From Neurospora tetraspora (lineage: Eukaryota; Ascomycota; Sordariomycetes; Sordariales; Sordariaceae), in the NCBI RefSeq assembly GCF_033439725.1, contig NW_026944387.1, positions 3,906,001 to 3,970,000 on the forward strand: 64,000 nucleotides of DNA. Reading direction: 5' to 3'. A program made the translations under genes and the position numbers. Below, piece by piece: positions 37,055-49,610 of this stretch. The notes beneath the pieces are model-generated. The model had not been told where the DNA came from. It saw only the letters and a list, made by a program, of their open reading frames with translations, and searched no databases. The first letter of the stretch is position 1. Each line of letters begins with the position of its first letter.

Positions 37055-37697
37055 GGTTACGGTGGCGGCTGCTGTCGGGGATGGTAGGGTTCGCTATTGG
37101 GGTATCATGCGTAGAAACCAAACGAAAGGAAAGTCAACGCCAATGTACGAGTATCGAGCAAATCTATCGCAATTGAGTTCGGAAGCTGGGAGATCGGACG
37201 AGGAACGGCCGTCGACGGGATGACGGACCGGGCAACTATTCTGCCGGTGTTTACCGCTCAGATTTGGCGGAGGATTGGAGCTGTCACAGACAGCTTCCTG
37301 CGTCAGACGGCGGCAGGCAAAGGTGACATCAGAGCGGCTCAAGCAGTCACGCATGATGCCCCTACCAAAGCGTCCCGCTACACTACAGCGGCTGCGGGCG
37401 GCCACTGTAGCGCTGTGCCTAGCGGGGAGGTCTGCCGTGTACGACGACGCCAACGCCAACCACTTGGACCTCGACCATCGCATCGCACATCGCATCGCAT
37501 CCTCGACATTGACCACATCGACGACTGACACTAGACGACCTGACGACCGATACGATTCCGTTCTCCTCCAGCAATTACTGATACCCTAGATACGACTGCG
37601 CCAACCCGAACTCGACGAGGCGATAGCACCGCTACCTCTAGCTTCGATTACCAACCTAGACAGCTCTACCTCTACCTTTCCACAGACAGCTATCACC
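37055..37697. promoter_or_regulatory. Shared divergent promoter region of PET117 and VMA10
   Basis: 643 bp between two divergent start codons. No TATA box stands out. CGAC/TCGCATCGCAT repeats lie near 37,480-37,500 (GCATCGCAC ATCGCATCGCATC). Individual sites were not assigned. Confidence 0.4.
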
Positions 37698-38766
37698 ATG
37701 GTTCGTTCCCAGTCGTCATGGACGTCTAGCAGGCGCACACATGTCGCCTACAATACGAGGGAAGAACGTAAACTAATGCGGTGGTGGAAACAGTCGGCCC
37801 AGAACTCGGCGGGTATTCAGCTCCTTCTCGATGTACGTTGCGATTTCCCCCGCCCGATGGATGGACTGCGACGGACGACCTAGGTAGCTCCATAGCTCGA
37901 GGATGGACACCAGTTGGCCGATGGTCATGAAATGCAGACGGACCGATGATGCGACAAATATCTCTGGGACGGAGGGCTGACCTAGGATAACAACACAGGC
38001 TGAGAGGGATGCGGCCAAGATTGTCCAGAAGGGTATGTCTCCCCCTCCCCTCCTCTATCCATGCATGCTATTGCGCCTATCGACGGTGATATGGGCAACC
38101 AGGATACCCGAATGATAGCTAACATTGAGTATAGCCAGAGAGTGTACGTACCTTATCCCAACCACCGCGAACACCCTGCGATTCCCTGATTCTTCGACGA
38201 TACACACCCATGTTCGGTACCAACGAGCCCCTACCAACTGTCGGATGGAGGCACTGCGCAACCCCAACTACAACCTTGGCCTAGCTGGAACCAAAGTGAC
38301 GCCAAGCAGACAATGGGAGGATGGTTAGCCAGGATAGAGTCAGAAGGCTAACATGGGCAATCAAAACAGACCGCACAAAGCGCGTCCGCGAAGCGCGCGA
38401 CGAAGCCAAGAAGGAGATAGAAGCGTACAAGGCGCAGAAGGAGGCCGAGTTCAAGAAGTTTGAGGCTGAGGTATGGTGCTTTTATGCCCCCCTCCCTCCT
38501 CTCATTCCCTTTCCCTTCCATTCCCCTTCCCTTTCCCCTACCTCCTGTTACTCCCCTCTCAACTTTCAGACAACAGCTTGCTAACGGGACAATTGTACGC
38601 ATAGCACACACAAGGAAACAAAGCCGCCCAAGACGAAGCCGACCGCGAAGCCGAGGCGCGCATCCGCGAGATCAAGGAGGCCGGCAACAAGAACCGCGAA
38701 CAGGTGATCAAGGATTTGTTGCATGCTGTGTTTACCCCTGTTCCTGAGGCTATGGCTGCCCACTAA
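37698..38766 (+). CDS. vma10: V-type H+-ATPase subunit G
   Basis: Six exons: 37698-37700, 37794-37832, 37999-38032, 38135-38143, 38370-38470 and 38605-38766, 348 coding nt, 115 aa. Each junction has GT...AG signals and the phases agree. The product starts MSAQNSAGIQLLLDAE, continues KIVQKAREYRTKRVREAR, and ends LLHAVFTPVPEAMAAH, matching fungal subunit G of the V1 peripheral stalk, a long amphipathic helix that pairs with subunit E. Two exons are extreme: exon 1 codes only the ATG, and exon 4 is nine bases (CCAGAGAGT). Correct assembly of the family sequence across these exons supports the model. Confidence 0.95.
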
Positions 38767-39221
38767 GACATTGCCGATTGGACGAAAGAAATGGGTCGAT
38801 GGTGGTGATCGGAGGATGATGTTGATGTTGGAGTAGGCTGGGCTAGCCCGCTGAACGGCGAGGGGCCGCGGCTTTTGGCGGGCGGGTGGGCGTTTTTGTC
38901 ATGAATGCATGTTAGGTTGGTAGACGGAGCTCGTTAAGTTCAATTTGTGCCTGGTATCACTATCCTATTTTTCTTCTATGGTGATTATTACGTGGCCTGC
39001 GTTGAAGGGTTCGGATTAGACCAGGCTATGCCTTATGAAAAGTGGGCAAAGGGAAACGCCATGATTCACAGCTTCCAAAAAGAAACGAGGTCTGCGAAGC
39101 CGGAGACAGTGCAACTTGGTAGAAAAGAGCCTAGCCTTGGCTCAATGGTATCTTTATGGCTACTTGGTCATTACTTATCCGCTTTTGAAACAACCTATTC
39201 AACACCCTTCTCCGTCAAGTA
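38767..39221. other. Convergent 3' region between VMA10 and the CTNNBL1-like gene
   Basis: Two 3' ends meet here; nothing else seen. Confidence 0.4.
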
Positions 39222-41131
39222 CTACTCCAAAAACTCCAACAAAGCCTTCAACATCTCCCCCGTATCCCTCCCCTCCTCCGTCTCCCCATCCACACCGTCC
39301 CTCTGCTCCCTCAGCGTCTTCGCCAGCACCCCAAAGTCCTCATCCCGATCCTTCAACAATTCCCTGATCTTTGCCCTGCACCCATCATCCTCAGCAATCA
39401 ACCATGCCAATATCACGTCGATCGTCTGCAGACAGAACAACCCTGCGTCTAGTCTTCTAGAGAAGGCCTCGTCTTCGTCAAAGTCCTCTGGGTTGGAAGC
39501 TGCCTCGGCTTTGATGGCTTCGTCTACTTGGTTGACGCGAGCGGCGTATTCTCGGCGGAGACGGATTAGTTTGCTGGTTTTGGCGTAGTCCTTTTCTACA
39601 AACTTCGCTAGGAGGCGGATACGCTCTGCCCCTGTTGTCTCGTCCGTGGTGGTAGGTGAAGAAGCGGGCAGGTGGCGGAGCATGGAAGCCAAAATACCCA
39701 AAAGGTGTTCGGTATCTTGTTTCGATATCCTTGTTGCCTTGCCCTTTTTCTTATCCTTTTCCTTGTCCCCGGACATGAACAGTGTGAATAGTGTTTTGAG
39801 ACCCCCAGCTTCGACAATCTTGAGACAGACTTCCCCGGAGAAGGATGCGGCATGGTCGAGCAGTCGTAAGCAGGCGGGCTTGGAGAGCTTGCCCTTGACG
39901 TCGGAAGAGGAGAGGATGAGCAGGCAGAGTTCCACGCCTTCGGCTTCGACGAACTTGGTTTTGCCGAGTTGTTCGTCAACTAGGCAGGTTAGGCACTCGA
40001 AGAGGTTCTCCATGTATTCTTCTTCGAAGGAGCCGCGCTCGGGGTCGCGCCGGCGGTAGGGGGCGATGAGCGTGAGGAGGGTGTCGACGGCGTTGAGCTC
40101 GTCGGAGGCTAAACGGCGGCGGTTGGCTGGGGAGGACTGTACGAGAATGGCGAGGATTTCGGCGGCGTATTGCTTGTTTTGTGAAACGGTCGGGGCCTCA
40201 GACTTCTTAGCGCGGGAGAGAAGCCATTCTAGGAGCTCCGTGTGTTTGCCGATTTGGTCTGCTGTCTCGCGGCGAGAGCAAAGGTTTTCGATTATGGAGA
40301 GGGCATGGTAGACGCCCGTTCGATCGGCTTCGTGTTGTTCGTCTAGGCGGGAGAAGTTGCTGACGAGGAGACCCAAAAGATCGGCTTCGAGGAGGGAGTC
40401 GGTTAGAGAGGAGAATTGCTCGTCGGAGGCGGCGACGTCTTCGTCCGTTAGCTCGTTGATGATCTCAACGGCATCAATGGCAATGTCGGTGTTTTCGTGG
40501 GCGAGCAGAGAGACAAGGCTGGAGACGCAGCCAAGACGGGCGAAGTCCGCATAGAGATCTGGGTGCTCGGAGAGGATGGAGAGAGCCTTGACGGAGGCGT
40601 CGAGATCGGCTTCCGAGTCGATAAATTTCGAGGGATCGTCTTCGTGGCGGGCGCGGAGCTCGGCGTTGCGCGTGATGCGCTTCTCGAAGTTGAGTGCGGT
40701 TTTCTTGAGCCAGGAGAGGTCGATCTTGTCTGTTGTCAAGAGGTCATCGGCTGGGGCGGCGGTATTGCTGTCCATGAAGTCGAGAATCTCTTTCTCCTGG
40801 GCGGTTATGCCGCCGCCGAAGAAGCGGCCTTCTTCATCGTCGCCGTCATCCTCGATAAGTGGTGCTGAGGGGCCGTAGTCGCCGTCATCTTCTCCATCTT
40901 CGGGAGGCGGTGCTGGACCGGCCTCTGCGTCGTCTTCGTCTTCTACCTGCGCGTGTCGGCTGCCATTGGAAGATAGTTTGGCGGACTTGTAGATTTCGTT
41001 CGGATCGCGAATGGGGTCCAGCTTGCGTTTGCTGGGAACTCCCGCTTTCTGGAGGCAATCAAAGTTAGTATTTGCTACTGATGAAGGAATCGAAAGATAT
41101 TACGTACTTGAAACAGCTCATCAACATTCAT
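39222..41131 (-). CDS. CTNNBL1-like armadillo-repeat nuclear protein
   Basis: Exon 1 (41108-41131) codes only MNVDELFQ. A 59-nt intron follows, with donor GTACGT, branch ACTAAC and acceptor CAG; exon 2 is 39222-41048. 616 aa. A basic stretch (KRKLDPIRDPNEIYKSAK) and an acidic disordered region (to ~110) precede the helical armadillo-like body, which has KFIDSEADLDASVKAL, HEDDPS and NLFECLTCLVDEQLGKTKF. These are hallmarks of beta-catenin-like protein 1, which binds CDC5L/Prp19 complex components in the spliceosome. A lysine-rich loop (KEKDKKKGKATR) interrupts the repeats near residue 455. Confidence 0.92.
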
Positions 41132-41668
41132 CTTGATGGCCAATTGTTTGGTGTTTGTGTTGAACAGTCGAACAACCAACACGGTGATGATGATGCAGTT
41201 GGAGATGCGGTTGCTGTGTCGCGCCGGCAACGCGGTCAGTGTTCTTTGGCTTGTCTGATTGGTTGAATCAAAGAAGGCAGTTGGCTCCACTCCTCCAGTT
41301 GCTTAGGTTCATCGCGGGGCAGCTGTTTCAGCGGATCTCGCCCTGTTTGACAGTGGGTCTCGCCTTACCAACGAGCTGCCACAGTGAGGTGATCGCCAAC
41401 GGTTACGCGCTCGGTGGCGCAGCGAGACAACTCCTCATCTCATCATCACGAGGGTAACTACAAGTAGGTACCTACATACAAGTGTCTTACTGCATAGAGT
41501 ATCACTTTGCTTATAACCAGGTGCATCCTGCTTTCTTTTGAATATCCAGTCATTCTCAAGCTACAAATTGTCAAAGACCATCCAACAACCACTGGCTCCA
41601 CTCATCTGGACCCTTTGTTTACTTCCCCTGAATCGCCCTTGAAGCCATCACCAAGTCACAGCATCACG
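41132..41668. other. Divergent intergenic region
   Basis: Upstream of both the CTNNBL1-like and the phosphatase-like gene. No clear promoter element picked out. Confidence 0.35.
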
Positions 41669-42463
41669 ATGCCACCAACACTCATCCTAGTCCGCCACGC
41701 TCAGGCCCTCCACAACGTAGATAATAAGTCTCCCTTGCCCCAATTTGGTCTTCATGGTCTCAGAAGCTAACTCCTACTACAAGATTATTCCATCCCCGAT
41801 CCCCCTCTCTCGGAACTCGGCCACACACAATGCCGCTCACTCCGCAAGCACTTCTTCAAGACTGAGGTACCCGATAAATACCAGGTCAGCCTCATGATCG
41901 TCTCCCCCATGCGCCGTACCATTGAGACGGCCCTCCTTTTCTTCGGCAACTACGCCAAGGAAAACAACATCCCTATCATCGCCCACGCGGGTTGGCAAGA
42001 GAACAGCGACAAGCCCTGCGACACCGGATCTTGCATCGAGGAGCTCTCCAAAGAGTTCCCAGAGGTAGACTTTTCACGAGTCGATGAAGTGTGGCCCGAC
42101 AAGAGCCGCAAGTCAGAGAAGGCCAAGAAGTACTGGTACACTAAGGAGTCAATCATGCAAAGAGGAGAGGACGTGCTGAAGGAGATCGAAGCAAAGGTGT
42201 GGCCGGAGATGGAGGATGGCAAGGCTGTTATCGCAGTCAGTCATTCCGGGTTCTTGAGGTCGGGAGTGACGGGGTGGTGGTTCAATAATGGCGATTATCG
42301 CATCTTTGAGATTGAGGAGAGGGAGGTGAAGGAGGGGCGGCCGACGTTGAAGCAGGTCACGGGTATGAAAGGCGGCATGGGAGAGAGTTTTGAGACACCA
42401 CCAGGGCTTGGCGGGGATTTGCCTGAGGCTGCGGTTGGAGGGTTGAATGTTGGTTTGCCGTGA
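41669..42463 (+). CDS. Histidine phosphatase superfamily protein (phosphoglycerate mutase-like)
   Basis: The start MPPTLILVRHAQALHN carries the phosphohistidine motif (RHA, with His as nucleophile). The body has DPPLSELGHTQC, SPMRRTIETALLFF and a second histidine in VSHSGFLR, the three signatures of the superfamily. The 5' exon (ATG 41669) and main exon are in the same frame but separated by a TAA at 41768. The acceptor CTACAAG (41781-41783) with branch GCTAAC is convincing. The only phase-compatible GT donors are at 41748 and 41757, which give introns of 36 or 27 nt. The model with 41748-41783 removed gives 252 aa. Fungal relatives are mostly uncharacterised phosphatases. Confidence 0.85.
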
Positions 42464-43223
42464 GCCGAATCACTTTGAACCAAGGAAGGTGGAAGTGATT
42501 AACGTGCAAGTGGGAAGGGGCGATGGAAGAACTTTCATTGAAATTTGAGTGCGGTTGCCTTGCAAAGTTCCTTCCATTGTGCAACTTGGACGTGCCGATG
42601 ATGCCTGCCGCTGGTGTTAGCAGCACACAACTTTGACTGGGCCTCTTTAGAATTCCGTCCCTTTCCTTTCCTTTCTTCTTTTCACGTATCAATAATCGCC
42701 AACTCCAGTCTCCTGTCCACCCGTGACACCCTGTTGACATTCCCAAACCCCATCATTGCCCATTCTCCGTATTTGGCGTTGTGTATTGCCTCCAGGTCGT
42801 TACCCCGCATTCGCCCTGCCCATCGCTCACGGACTCACGATTTGTTGGCTTTCCGCTTCCTCACAACAGGGCAAAGACTACCCATTGCAGAACCCAAATC
42901 ATCAGTTCGCAGATGAGGGAACATGGCGGGGGCCAACGACCAAAACGATCACCAGCTGCACTGTTACAGGTAGCCACGATGATGAACTTCGTTATCCCGT
43001 TTGGGTGGCTGAAGAAGCGGATTGCGGCGCAGTCACAGCACTGGAGGTTACACTGCCATCAGTGGTCAGCACTCGCTAGCAGTTAGGTTAGCGTCCGACT
43101 CACCTATATCATGGATCCCCTCGAAATGATGAGAATGCTGACATGAAATATATTCCAGTCATTATCTCGAGTCGTCAAGCTTCGAAGCAAACCTCAACCC
43201 CCTACGGCTGACGAGCAACCATC
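42464..43223. other. Intergenic, upstream of the HET gene
   Basis: No gene recognised on either strand. Confidence 0.4.
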
Positions 43224-45758
43224 ATGTCCACCTCCCAACTCAGCATCGAAGACTTCAAGCGCACCCTCGCGGCTTTGGATAGCCAGATATTTGCCTCGGT
43301 CCGAAACACTCTGTGTCAAGCTTGCCATCCCATATCCCTGCGCCTAGACGAGATACTCGACTCAACCGACAAGTCAGACTTCCATCCCGGAACCCGCGAC
43401 TCGACCGACAACATAAGACTTGCAACTATTGACCATGTCTTTGCCAACTACCAGGAGTGCGGTCTCTGCTCACTCATCCTTCGCCTCATTCTGCGAGCCA
43501 AAGAGAGGCATCTCTATAACGCAATGAGGTCAATGCCATCGGTTGAGGAGACGCTCATATCCCTTGACACGATCAGGGAGGCTTTGAAGTCATTGGGCAG
43601 CACCACCGTCTCCAAAACAAGTTCCATGGCCAACTCAATCTCATCGTTATCGGATGACTTCGAGATCTTCGATCCTGAGGACCTGATCCTCCAGATTTCT
43701 GTCGACGCTGTTTGTGATTACGGCGCTTTATCCGTCTGGCTCCCCTTGGGTGACTCCGAAGACGTGGACGACAACGAATTTCAGTTATTCTTGCACTCAG
43801 AAGACTACCGAGTGATTATGGCCGACGCCCAAAACCCAGAGGCTACACTGATGATACCGAAGCCACTTGACCGGGATACACGAGACATGGACTTGATGAA
43901 GCGCTGTCTCGAGTACTGCCGCAAGAACCATGACAAGTGCAACCAGTCAGCGGCACCAAATACCGAAGCTTTGCAGACGGCCCCGAGCAGGCTGATTGAC
44001 GTCGACGATATGAGATTGGTACCTACCAATCCTGGCATTAACGGCCATGTGGACCTTCAACAAGTCGAATACGTCGCTCTCAGCTATGTATGGGGAAGAG
44101 ATCCGTTCTACACCCTGCAAAGCCCAAACCTCAGCAACCTATGCGAGAAAGATGCCTTCCGAGATCCCGCCATAAAGCTTCCACAGACCATCCTGGATGC
44201 CATTGATGTTACCAAGTTTTTAGGCTATCGATACATCTGGATTGACAGCCTGTGCATTGAACAAGACTCTACTGAGGATACAATTACTCAGATAGGATCA
44301 ATGCACATCATCTATGCCCAGGCTAGCCTAACGATTGTTGCAGCCGTCGGAGACAGCGCACAGCACTCTATCCTGCACATAGATCCGACTCAGCTATCGA
44401 GCAAGTACTATACCGTTGGAAACCTACGCTTTTGTCTTGACAGACCCGAGTTCAAAGAAGTTGTAGCAGCATCAACATGGGCAACGAGGGGATGGACTCT
44501 TCAGGAACTGACTTGCTCTGCCAGGTTCATCTTCTTTACTCCAGAGAGGACGTACTTCAGCTGTGCACTTGGAAACTGGAATGAGGACCTGCCTCTGGAT
44601 GAAAGCGTTCCTCCTGAGCAATACCAACGCTACCTTCGGGATGAAGACCCCAAAGGTTTGGGCTTGGACATGGAAGTCGGAGGCGATGCCCCAAAGGCTT
44701 CAGCAACTTACATCTCCATGGCCGAAAAGCTTTCCACAAGAAACTTTACGCAAGATAAAGACATCCTGAAGGCGTCACTGGGAATGTACACAATGTACAT
44801 AGTTGACGGCCTAGGGATGGCGGTCGCTGGCCTTCCCCTGTCCTATCTGGGGGCAGCTCTAATGTGGCAACCAAATGGTGTCCTAAGCAGGCGACGTTGT
44901 GAAGGTATTCCATCGTGGTCTTGGGCTTCGTGGACGGGCCCCATTTCTTACCCTCTCGGGATGCTTGACGGCCTCAATATAGAACTTACTTTGGACTGGT
45001 TTATTGATGAGTGGAAGGCCTTACGGTTCGGAAGACCTTCCTATGCCGTGCGGACATCACCAGGGTATATCCCTTACCTTCAAGTAGACGCAAGGATGGC
45101 GAGGGTTGCCCGACTTATGCTCCGAGCACCAGGAAAGGAGCCTAGTCATCACTATTTTGGGGATAACCCTCCACCGGTCTTGCGTCGGCGCATCGTCACT
45201 CCTAAAGAGCGCTGGCGGCAGAACCTGGCCATAGCCGAGAAGACTGTATTAGCGTTCGGAGGTACAATCTGCAGCTTTCCAATTCGGCTCCGAGAACGCG
45301 ACCATACCTTGCAAGCGTCCGGTCACGTTCACTTTTGTTCCATCTTCTCTTCGGCTGAAGCAGCGGACAACTTGGACAACGCTGAGCTTGTTGGCGAGAT
45401 GCGAGTCGACTCTGGGACGCTGGAGTCCTTCTTTTCCGATGGGTTCTCGACAGCTGCCTCCAACATGGGCATCGCCACAAGCATAGAGTTGCTTTCCTTT
45501 GGTCACCTGGACTTCTCCATTGAACACGTTCAAAATGTCCTGTACCTGAACAGGTACAGTCGACGAGACAACTTCTCTCCGGAGTTCCTGGCCCTGGTGG
45601 ATGAGAACCCAGACATGGTACTCGTCATGTGGCTGTTCCGACACCCCGGTGAGCCTCATATAACCTCCCGGGTCGCTGTTGGATACGTTCTCAGGAGCCG
45701 ATGGAATGAAGCAGTGGAAGAGCGTGGGCGAACTCGGGAATGGATCAGGCTTCATTGA
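43224..45758 (+). CDS. HET-domain (heterokaryon incompatibility) protein
   Basis: Single-exon frame, 844 aa. The HET domain spans about residues 275-430. It has the block EYVALSYVWG, then KLPQTILDAI, and the core YRYIWIDSLCIEQDS with the following IGSMHIIYAQASLTIVAAVG. A further block WATRGWTLQELTCSARFIFF ends the domain. The N-terminal region carries paired cysteines (CQACHP, CGLCSL) of the kind seen before HET domains. The C-terminal ~350 residues are unassigned. HET domains resemble TIR folds and cause cell death when triggered by an incompatible partner. The gene lies 543 bp upstream of, and in the same orientation as, the NACHT-ankyrin gene. The frame is intact. Confidence 0.93.
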   Translation: MSTSQLSIEDFKRTLAALDSQIFASVRNTLCQACHPISLRLDEILDSTDKSDFHPGTRDSTDNIRLATIDHVFANYQECGLCSLILRLILRAKERHLYNAMRSMPSVEETLISLDTIREALKSLGSTTVSKTSSMANSISSLSDDFEIFDPEDLILQISVDAVCDYGALSVWLPLGDSEDVDDNEFQLFLHSEDYRVIMADAQNPEATLMIPKPLDRDTRDMDLMKRCLEYCRKNHDKCNQSAAPNTEALQTAPSRLIDVDDMRLVPTNPGINGHVDLQQVEYVALSYVWGRDPFYTLQSPNLSNLCEKDAFRDPAIKLPQTILDAIDVTKFLGYRYIWIDSLCIEQDSTEDTITQIGSMHIIYAQASLTIVAAVGDSAQHSILHIDPTQLSSKYYTVGNLRFCLDRPEFKEVVAASTWATRGWTLQELTCSARFIFFTPERTYFSCALGNWNEDLPLDESVPPEQYQRYLRDEDPKGLGLDMEVGGDAPKASATYISMAEKLSTRNFTQDKDILKASLGMYTMYIVDGLGMAVAGLPLSYLGAALMWQPNGVLSRRRCEGIPSWSWASWTGPISYPLGMLDGLNIELTLDWFIDEWKALRFGRPSYAVRTSPGYIPYLQVDARMARVARLMLRAPGKEPSHHYFGDNPPPVLRRRIVTPKERWRQNLAIAEKTVLAFGGTICSFPIRLRERDHTLQASGHVHFCSIFSSAEAADNLDNAELVGEMRVDSGTLESFFSDGFSTAASNMGIATSIELLSFGHLDFSIEHVQNVLYLNRYSRRDNFSPEFLALVDENPDMVLVMWLFRHPGEPHITSRVAVGYVLRSRWNEAVEERGRTREWIRLH

Positions 45759-48700
45759 GTCTGGGTAGAGTACGACCATCGAGGCACCTGTCACCCCTGT
45801 TATATGGGATCGGAATCACCAATCACTATCCTTATTCTGCCAACTACTCGCACACGCCGCACCACCCGCTCGACTCAAATTTCCTATTATGGCTGCGCAT
45901 GGGAATGACTGGCCAGCAGAGCTCTCTGGAGGGGGTGGCTCGACATTACTTCATGCAGGCTACCTTGGCGTTGTCAGCCTGCCAAGCCCTTTTGGGTAAG
46001 GCACCGCCTACGCGGTGGAGTTGGGCATCTACCTGAACCTGAACCTCGTCGTTCAGCTCCCAGACAAGTGAGACGTTGATGCCAGGTGAGCGATAGTCAC
46101 TCCAAATCTCTTGGTTGACACCTCCGCTCTTAACAAGCTGGTCGCTTGCCCGCCTCCCGTCATAAAACACTGGGACGCCATCAATACCTCAACCTTCATC
46201 GCCATTTCGCACGTCATATCGGACATCGCAGCTGAGCAAACTCATCCCAAGCAGGCTTAGTGGTACACCCGCCGGCGTGAGCAGTGAGCGCCTAGGTTGT
46301 CATGGCGTCAAGCCGACGAAAGGTGTTTCGGGTCACCGGTCTTCCGATGAAGAAGTCAGAAGCCGGCACAACAGTCACCTTAGACCCTACCCAAGTACAA
46401 GCCCTCCTCAAGAAGGCGATCGAGAAGGAAATCGGACCCCATGAGCTCGCACATATCCAGCCGCGAACGGTTTGCATAGTTCCTTCATGCATACCGAACA
46501 ACACGTACAATGCTTTAGTGGATTTTTCCGGAGGCGAGCCGACCTTCTTGGGTGAGCTTATACGGAATCCACTCTCAGCATGGCAGATCGAGATGGAAGT
46601 CGGCAATGATATTGAAGACATCACCTTTGATCTGCATTTCCATGGGTTTACACAACTTTACGCCACGGTTACCGACCATCCCATTATCGCGGAGTAAGTT
46701 CCATATCTCAACGCCTTTACATGAGCAGTAGCTTATGCGATGCCTAGCATCATTGCCATCACTGGTCTCGACGGGAACGCATATGGTTCCTGGAGGAGTC
46801 GTGGAAACCTTGGCCGCATGTGGCTGCGTGATTACTTGTCCAAAGATATGCCTCGATGTCGGTCGATGATATACGGCTACAACTCAGTTGTTGAGCAGGG
46901 GCGTTGATACCCTGGCCGACTACAGTCGACATTTCCGAGAGTCTATTAAGAGCATCAGACACACAGCAGAAGTAAGGTTCCAGATCTCAGGCTCTGACCC
47001 TTCATGGCCACTCGCTCATCCTGCCGAATCCAGCTACGACAAAGGCCACTTTTCTTTGTCGCTCACAGCTTTGGTGGCCTCATTCTTGCACATGTAAGAC
47101 CGACAAACCATCATTACATTGTGGTTAAGCTGACCAAGTGACCATGATTCCCAGGCTCTTATTCAAGCCAAACTCAAAAGCGATAGATTTGATCCGGATA
47201 TGACCGCACTGGTCAAGGCCACCTACGGTATCTTCTTCTTGGGCACTCCCCACAAAGGTCCCTGGGTCGAAGACATGGCGAGTATGCTCAACAAGGTTGA
47301 CCCCAATCATCCGCGACTGGACCTTGTCGAGCAATTGCGTTGCAACTCCCGGGCCCTGGAGGATCAGATTGCGGATTTTAAGAACATCTGCCACAAATAC
47401 AAGATCGTCAGCTTCTACGAGACACAACAAACGAGAAGATTACATTGGGGTAAGTACACACGCTCGACATCTCTGGTAGAGCAGGGGTCTGTACTAGGCG
47501 TCTCATGCCGCGCATGGTCTATGCAGACTTTCTTGTCTCCACATCTCACCTATGATTACGTGTGAGACTAACATTACACTTGCACTAACTAGGACGAAGC
47601 TGCTCAGAGCTTCAAAAGGAGCGGTGATTTCATGTTGTCTGTCCATACGGGCTCAGCACTGCTACAGTTGCCCGACACAATGGAGGAAAAGGTCACAGTC
47701 GACGCCGATCACTCGGACATAGCCAAGTTCAGCGATAGACGCGCCCATCCATATGTAACAGCACTGCGTTACTTGAAGAAGTTTGAGGCAGAATCGGTGG
47801 CAGAGGTTTCCCGAAGGTTCAAGAACAGTTTTGCACAAAACAGTTAGTGTGGCACGCGAGAAAGATCGATGTGCAAATGGATACATAATAACAACATGAT
47901 TAGACAAAGAGGCCTGCTTGTCAACTTTGGGATTCCCCGACCTCCTTAGCCGCCAAAAGCGCATAGATCATGCTCACCCTACAACTGGTGACTGGCTGTT
48001 CGATACCGAGAAGTTCACACGGTGGCAAGGTGATCAGGGTCTTCAGGAATCCAACGGTGTCTTTTGGATCAAAGGGAAACCAGGTGCCGGCAAGTCAACA
48101 CTGATGAAGCATATGCTTCTTCACCTTGAGAAAAGCGGGAAATACCTGATAGCTGCGCATTTCTTCAACGCTCGCGGGGGCGCACTTGAGAAATCACCTC
48201 TGGGCATGCTTCGATCACTGGTTTATCAGTTGCTCCAGTTGGACGGCAGCGAGATACTCTGGCGGCCCTTTTGTGGCATCTACCAAGAGAAACTCAGATT
48301 GAATGGGAGTTTCGAATGGACGGAATATGATCTCAAAGACTTCTTACTCCGGCATCTCCCCTCCTGCGAGCTTTCGAAGCCACTGTTGATCCTTGTCGAC
48401 GCTCTCGACGAGTGCAACAAAGAAGAAGTCCGAGGCATGGTCAAATTCCTGGAAGATCTTAGCCGTGTTGCTCGACATGGAAGCGCGTCGCTGAAGCTCA
48501 GGCTTAGGATTGGTCTCTCCAGTCGTCATTACCCGGAGATCAGCATGCACGTCCAAATAGAGTTAGACCTCGACGACTGCGACGACCACGATGACGATAT
48601 TGATAGATATGTCCGGGACAACCTGAAGACACATGACAATGACATCAGATCCGATGTCGTGGAACGGTCGTCGAGTATCTTCATGTGGGTCGTGCTTGTG

Positions 48701-49610
48701 GTCGAATTGTTGAACGAGGCATGTGGCTGCGGCCAAGTTCAGCTAATGCGAAGAATACTCGACGATATTCCGACAGGCCTCGAGGAGCTCTTCGAGCGGA
48801 TTCTCATGAAAAGACAACCAAACTATCGACGCGACGGTACTCATTTGCAGTGGGTACTCTTCTGTAATTACGATTATTACGGCCTGCTACGAGCTCGTGA
48901 GCTGTATTTTGCCGTCATGTCCGGAGTGGAACCTGGCTCATTGGGCAACTTGCTTCGATCCGGGATCAGCGACGAACACATCCATAAGAGCATCAAGTAC
49001 TGGTCAAGAGGGCTCGTCGAGATACACGAAACATACGGCAGGCGTCAGGCACAGTTCATTCACCAGTCTGTCAGCGACTTTCTCTTGCGCAACGGAAGAC
49101 TTGGAAAGCTTTCTCCGGCGCTGCTGAGCAATCCAGTCGGTACCTCCCATGACAGGCTTAAGGACTGCTGCGTCAAATTTCTGGAATGTGCGGAAGTTCC
49201 TATGGAACCTCCGAGACGCCCAATATCCCTAGTCTATCGTGGACACTATGATGTGATGCAGGAGCTTTGGGATCAATATGACTTCCTGGAATACGCGACT
49301 TTGAACCTCTTTTACCATGCCGAAGCACACAAGTTGGGTGTGGACCAAGAACGCTTTTTGGGGCAGCTATGGGTAGAAGATGGTGCATCGAGTGACATGG
49401 CTTGTCGTCTCAAGACATTCCACATGCTCTTCAAGTACCAAATGCAGTCGGAAGAGCTTGCCCTGAGTGTTAGATTGGAGCCCTTGATTGTTGAAACGGA
49501 ATCAACAACCAGTCTCGCGTACTTTCTCCTGGTTCATGGATTCCCCCACATCCACGACCATGAGTCGACGACACTTTTTGAGGCCCTCCTCAGGGGAGCC
49601 AACGACCCTG

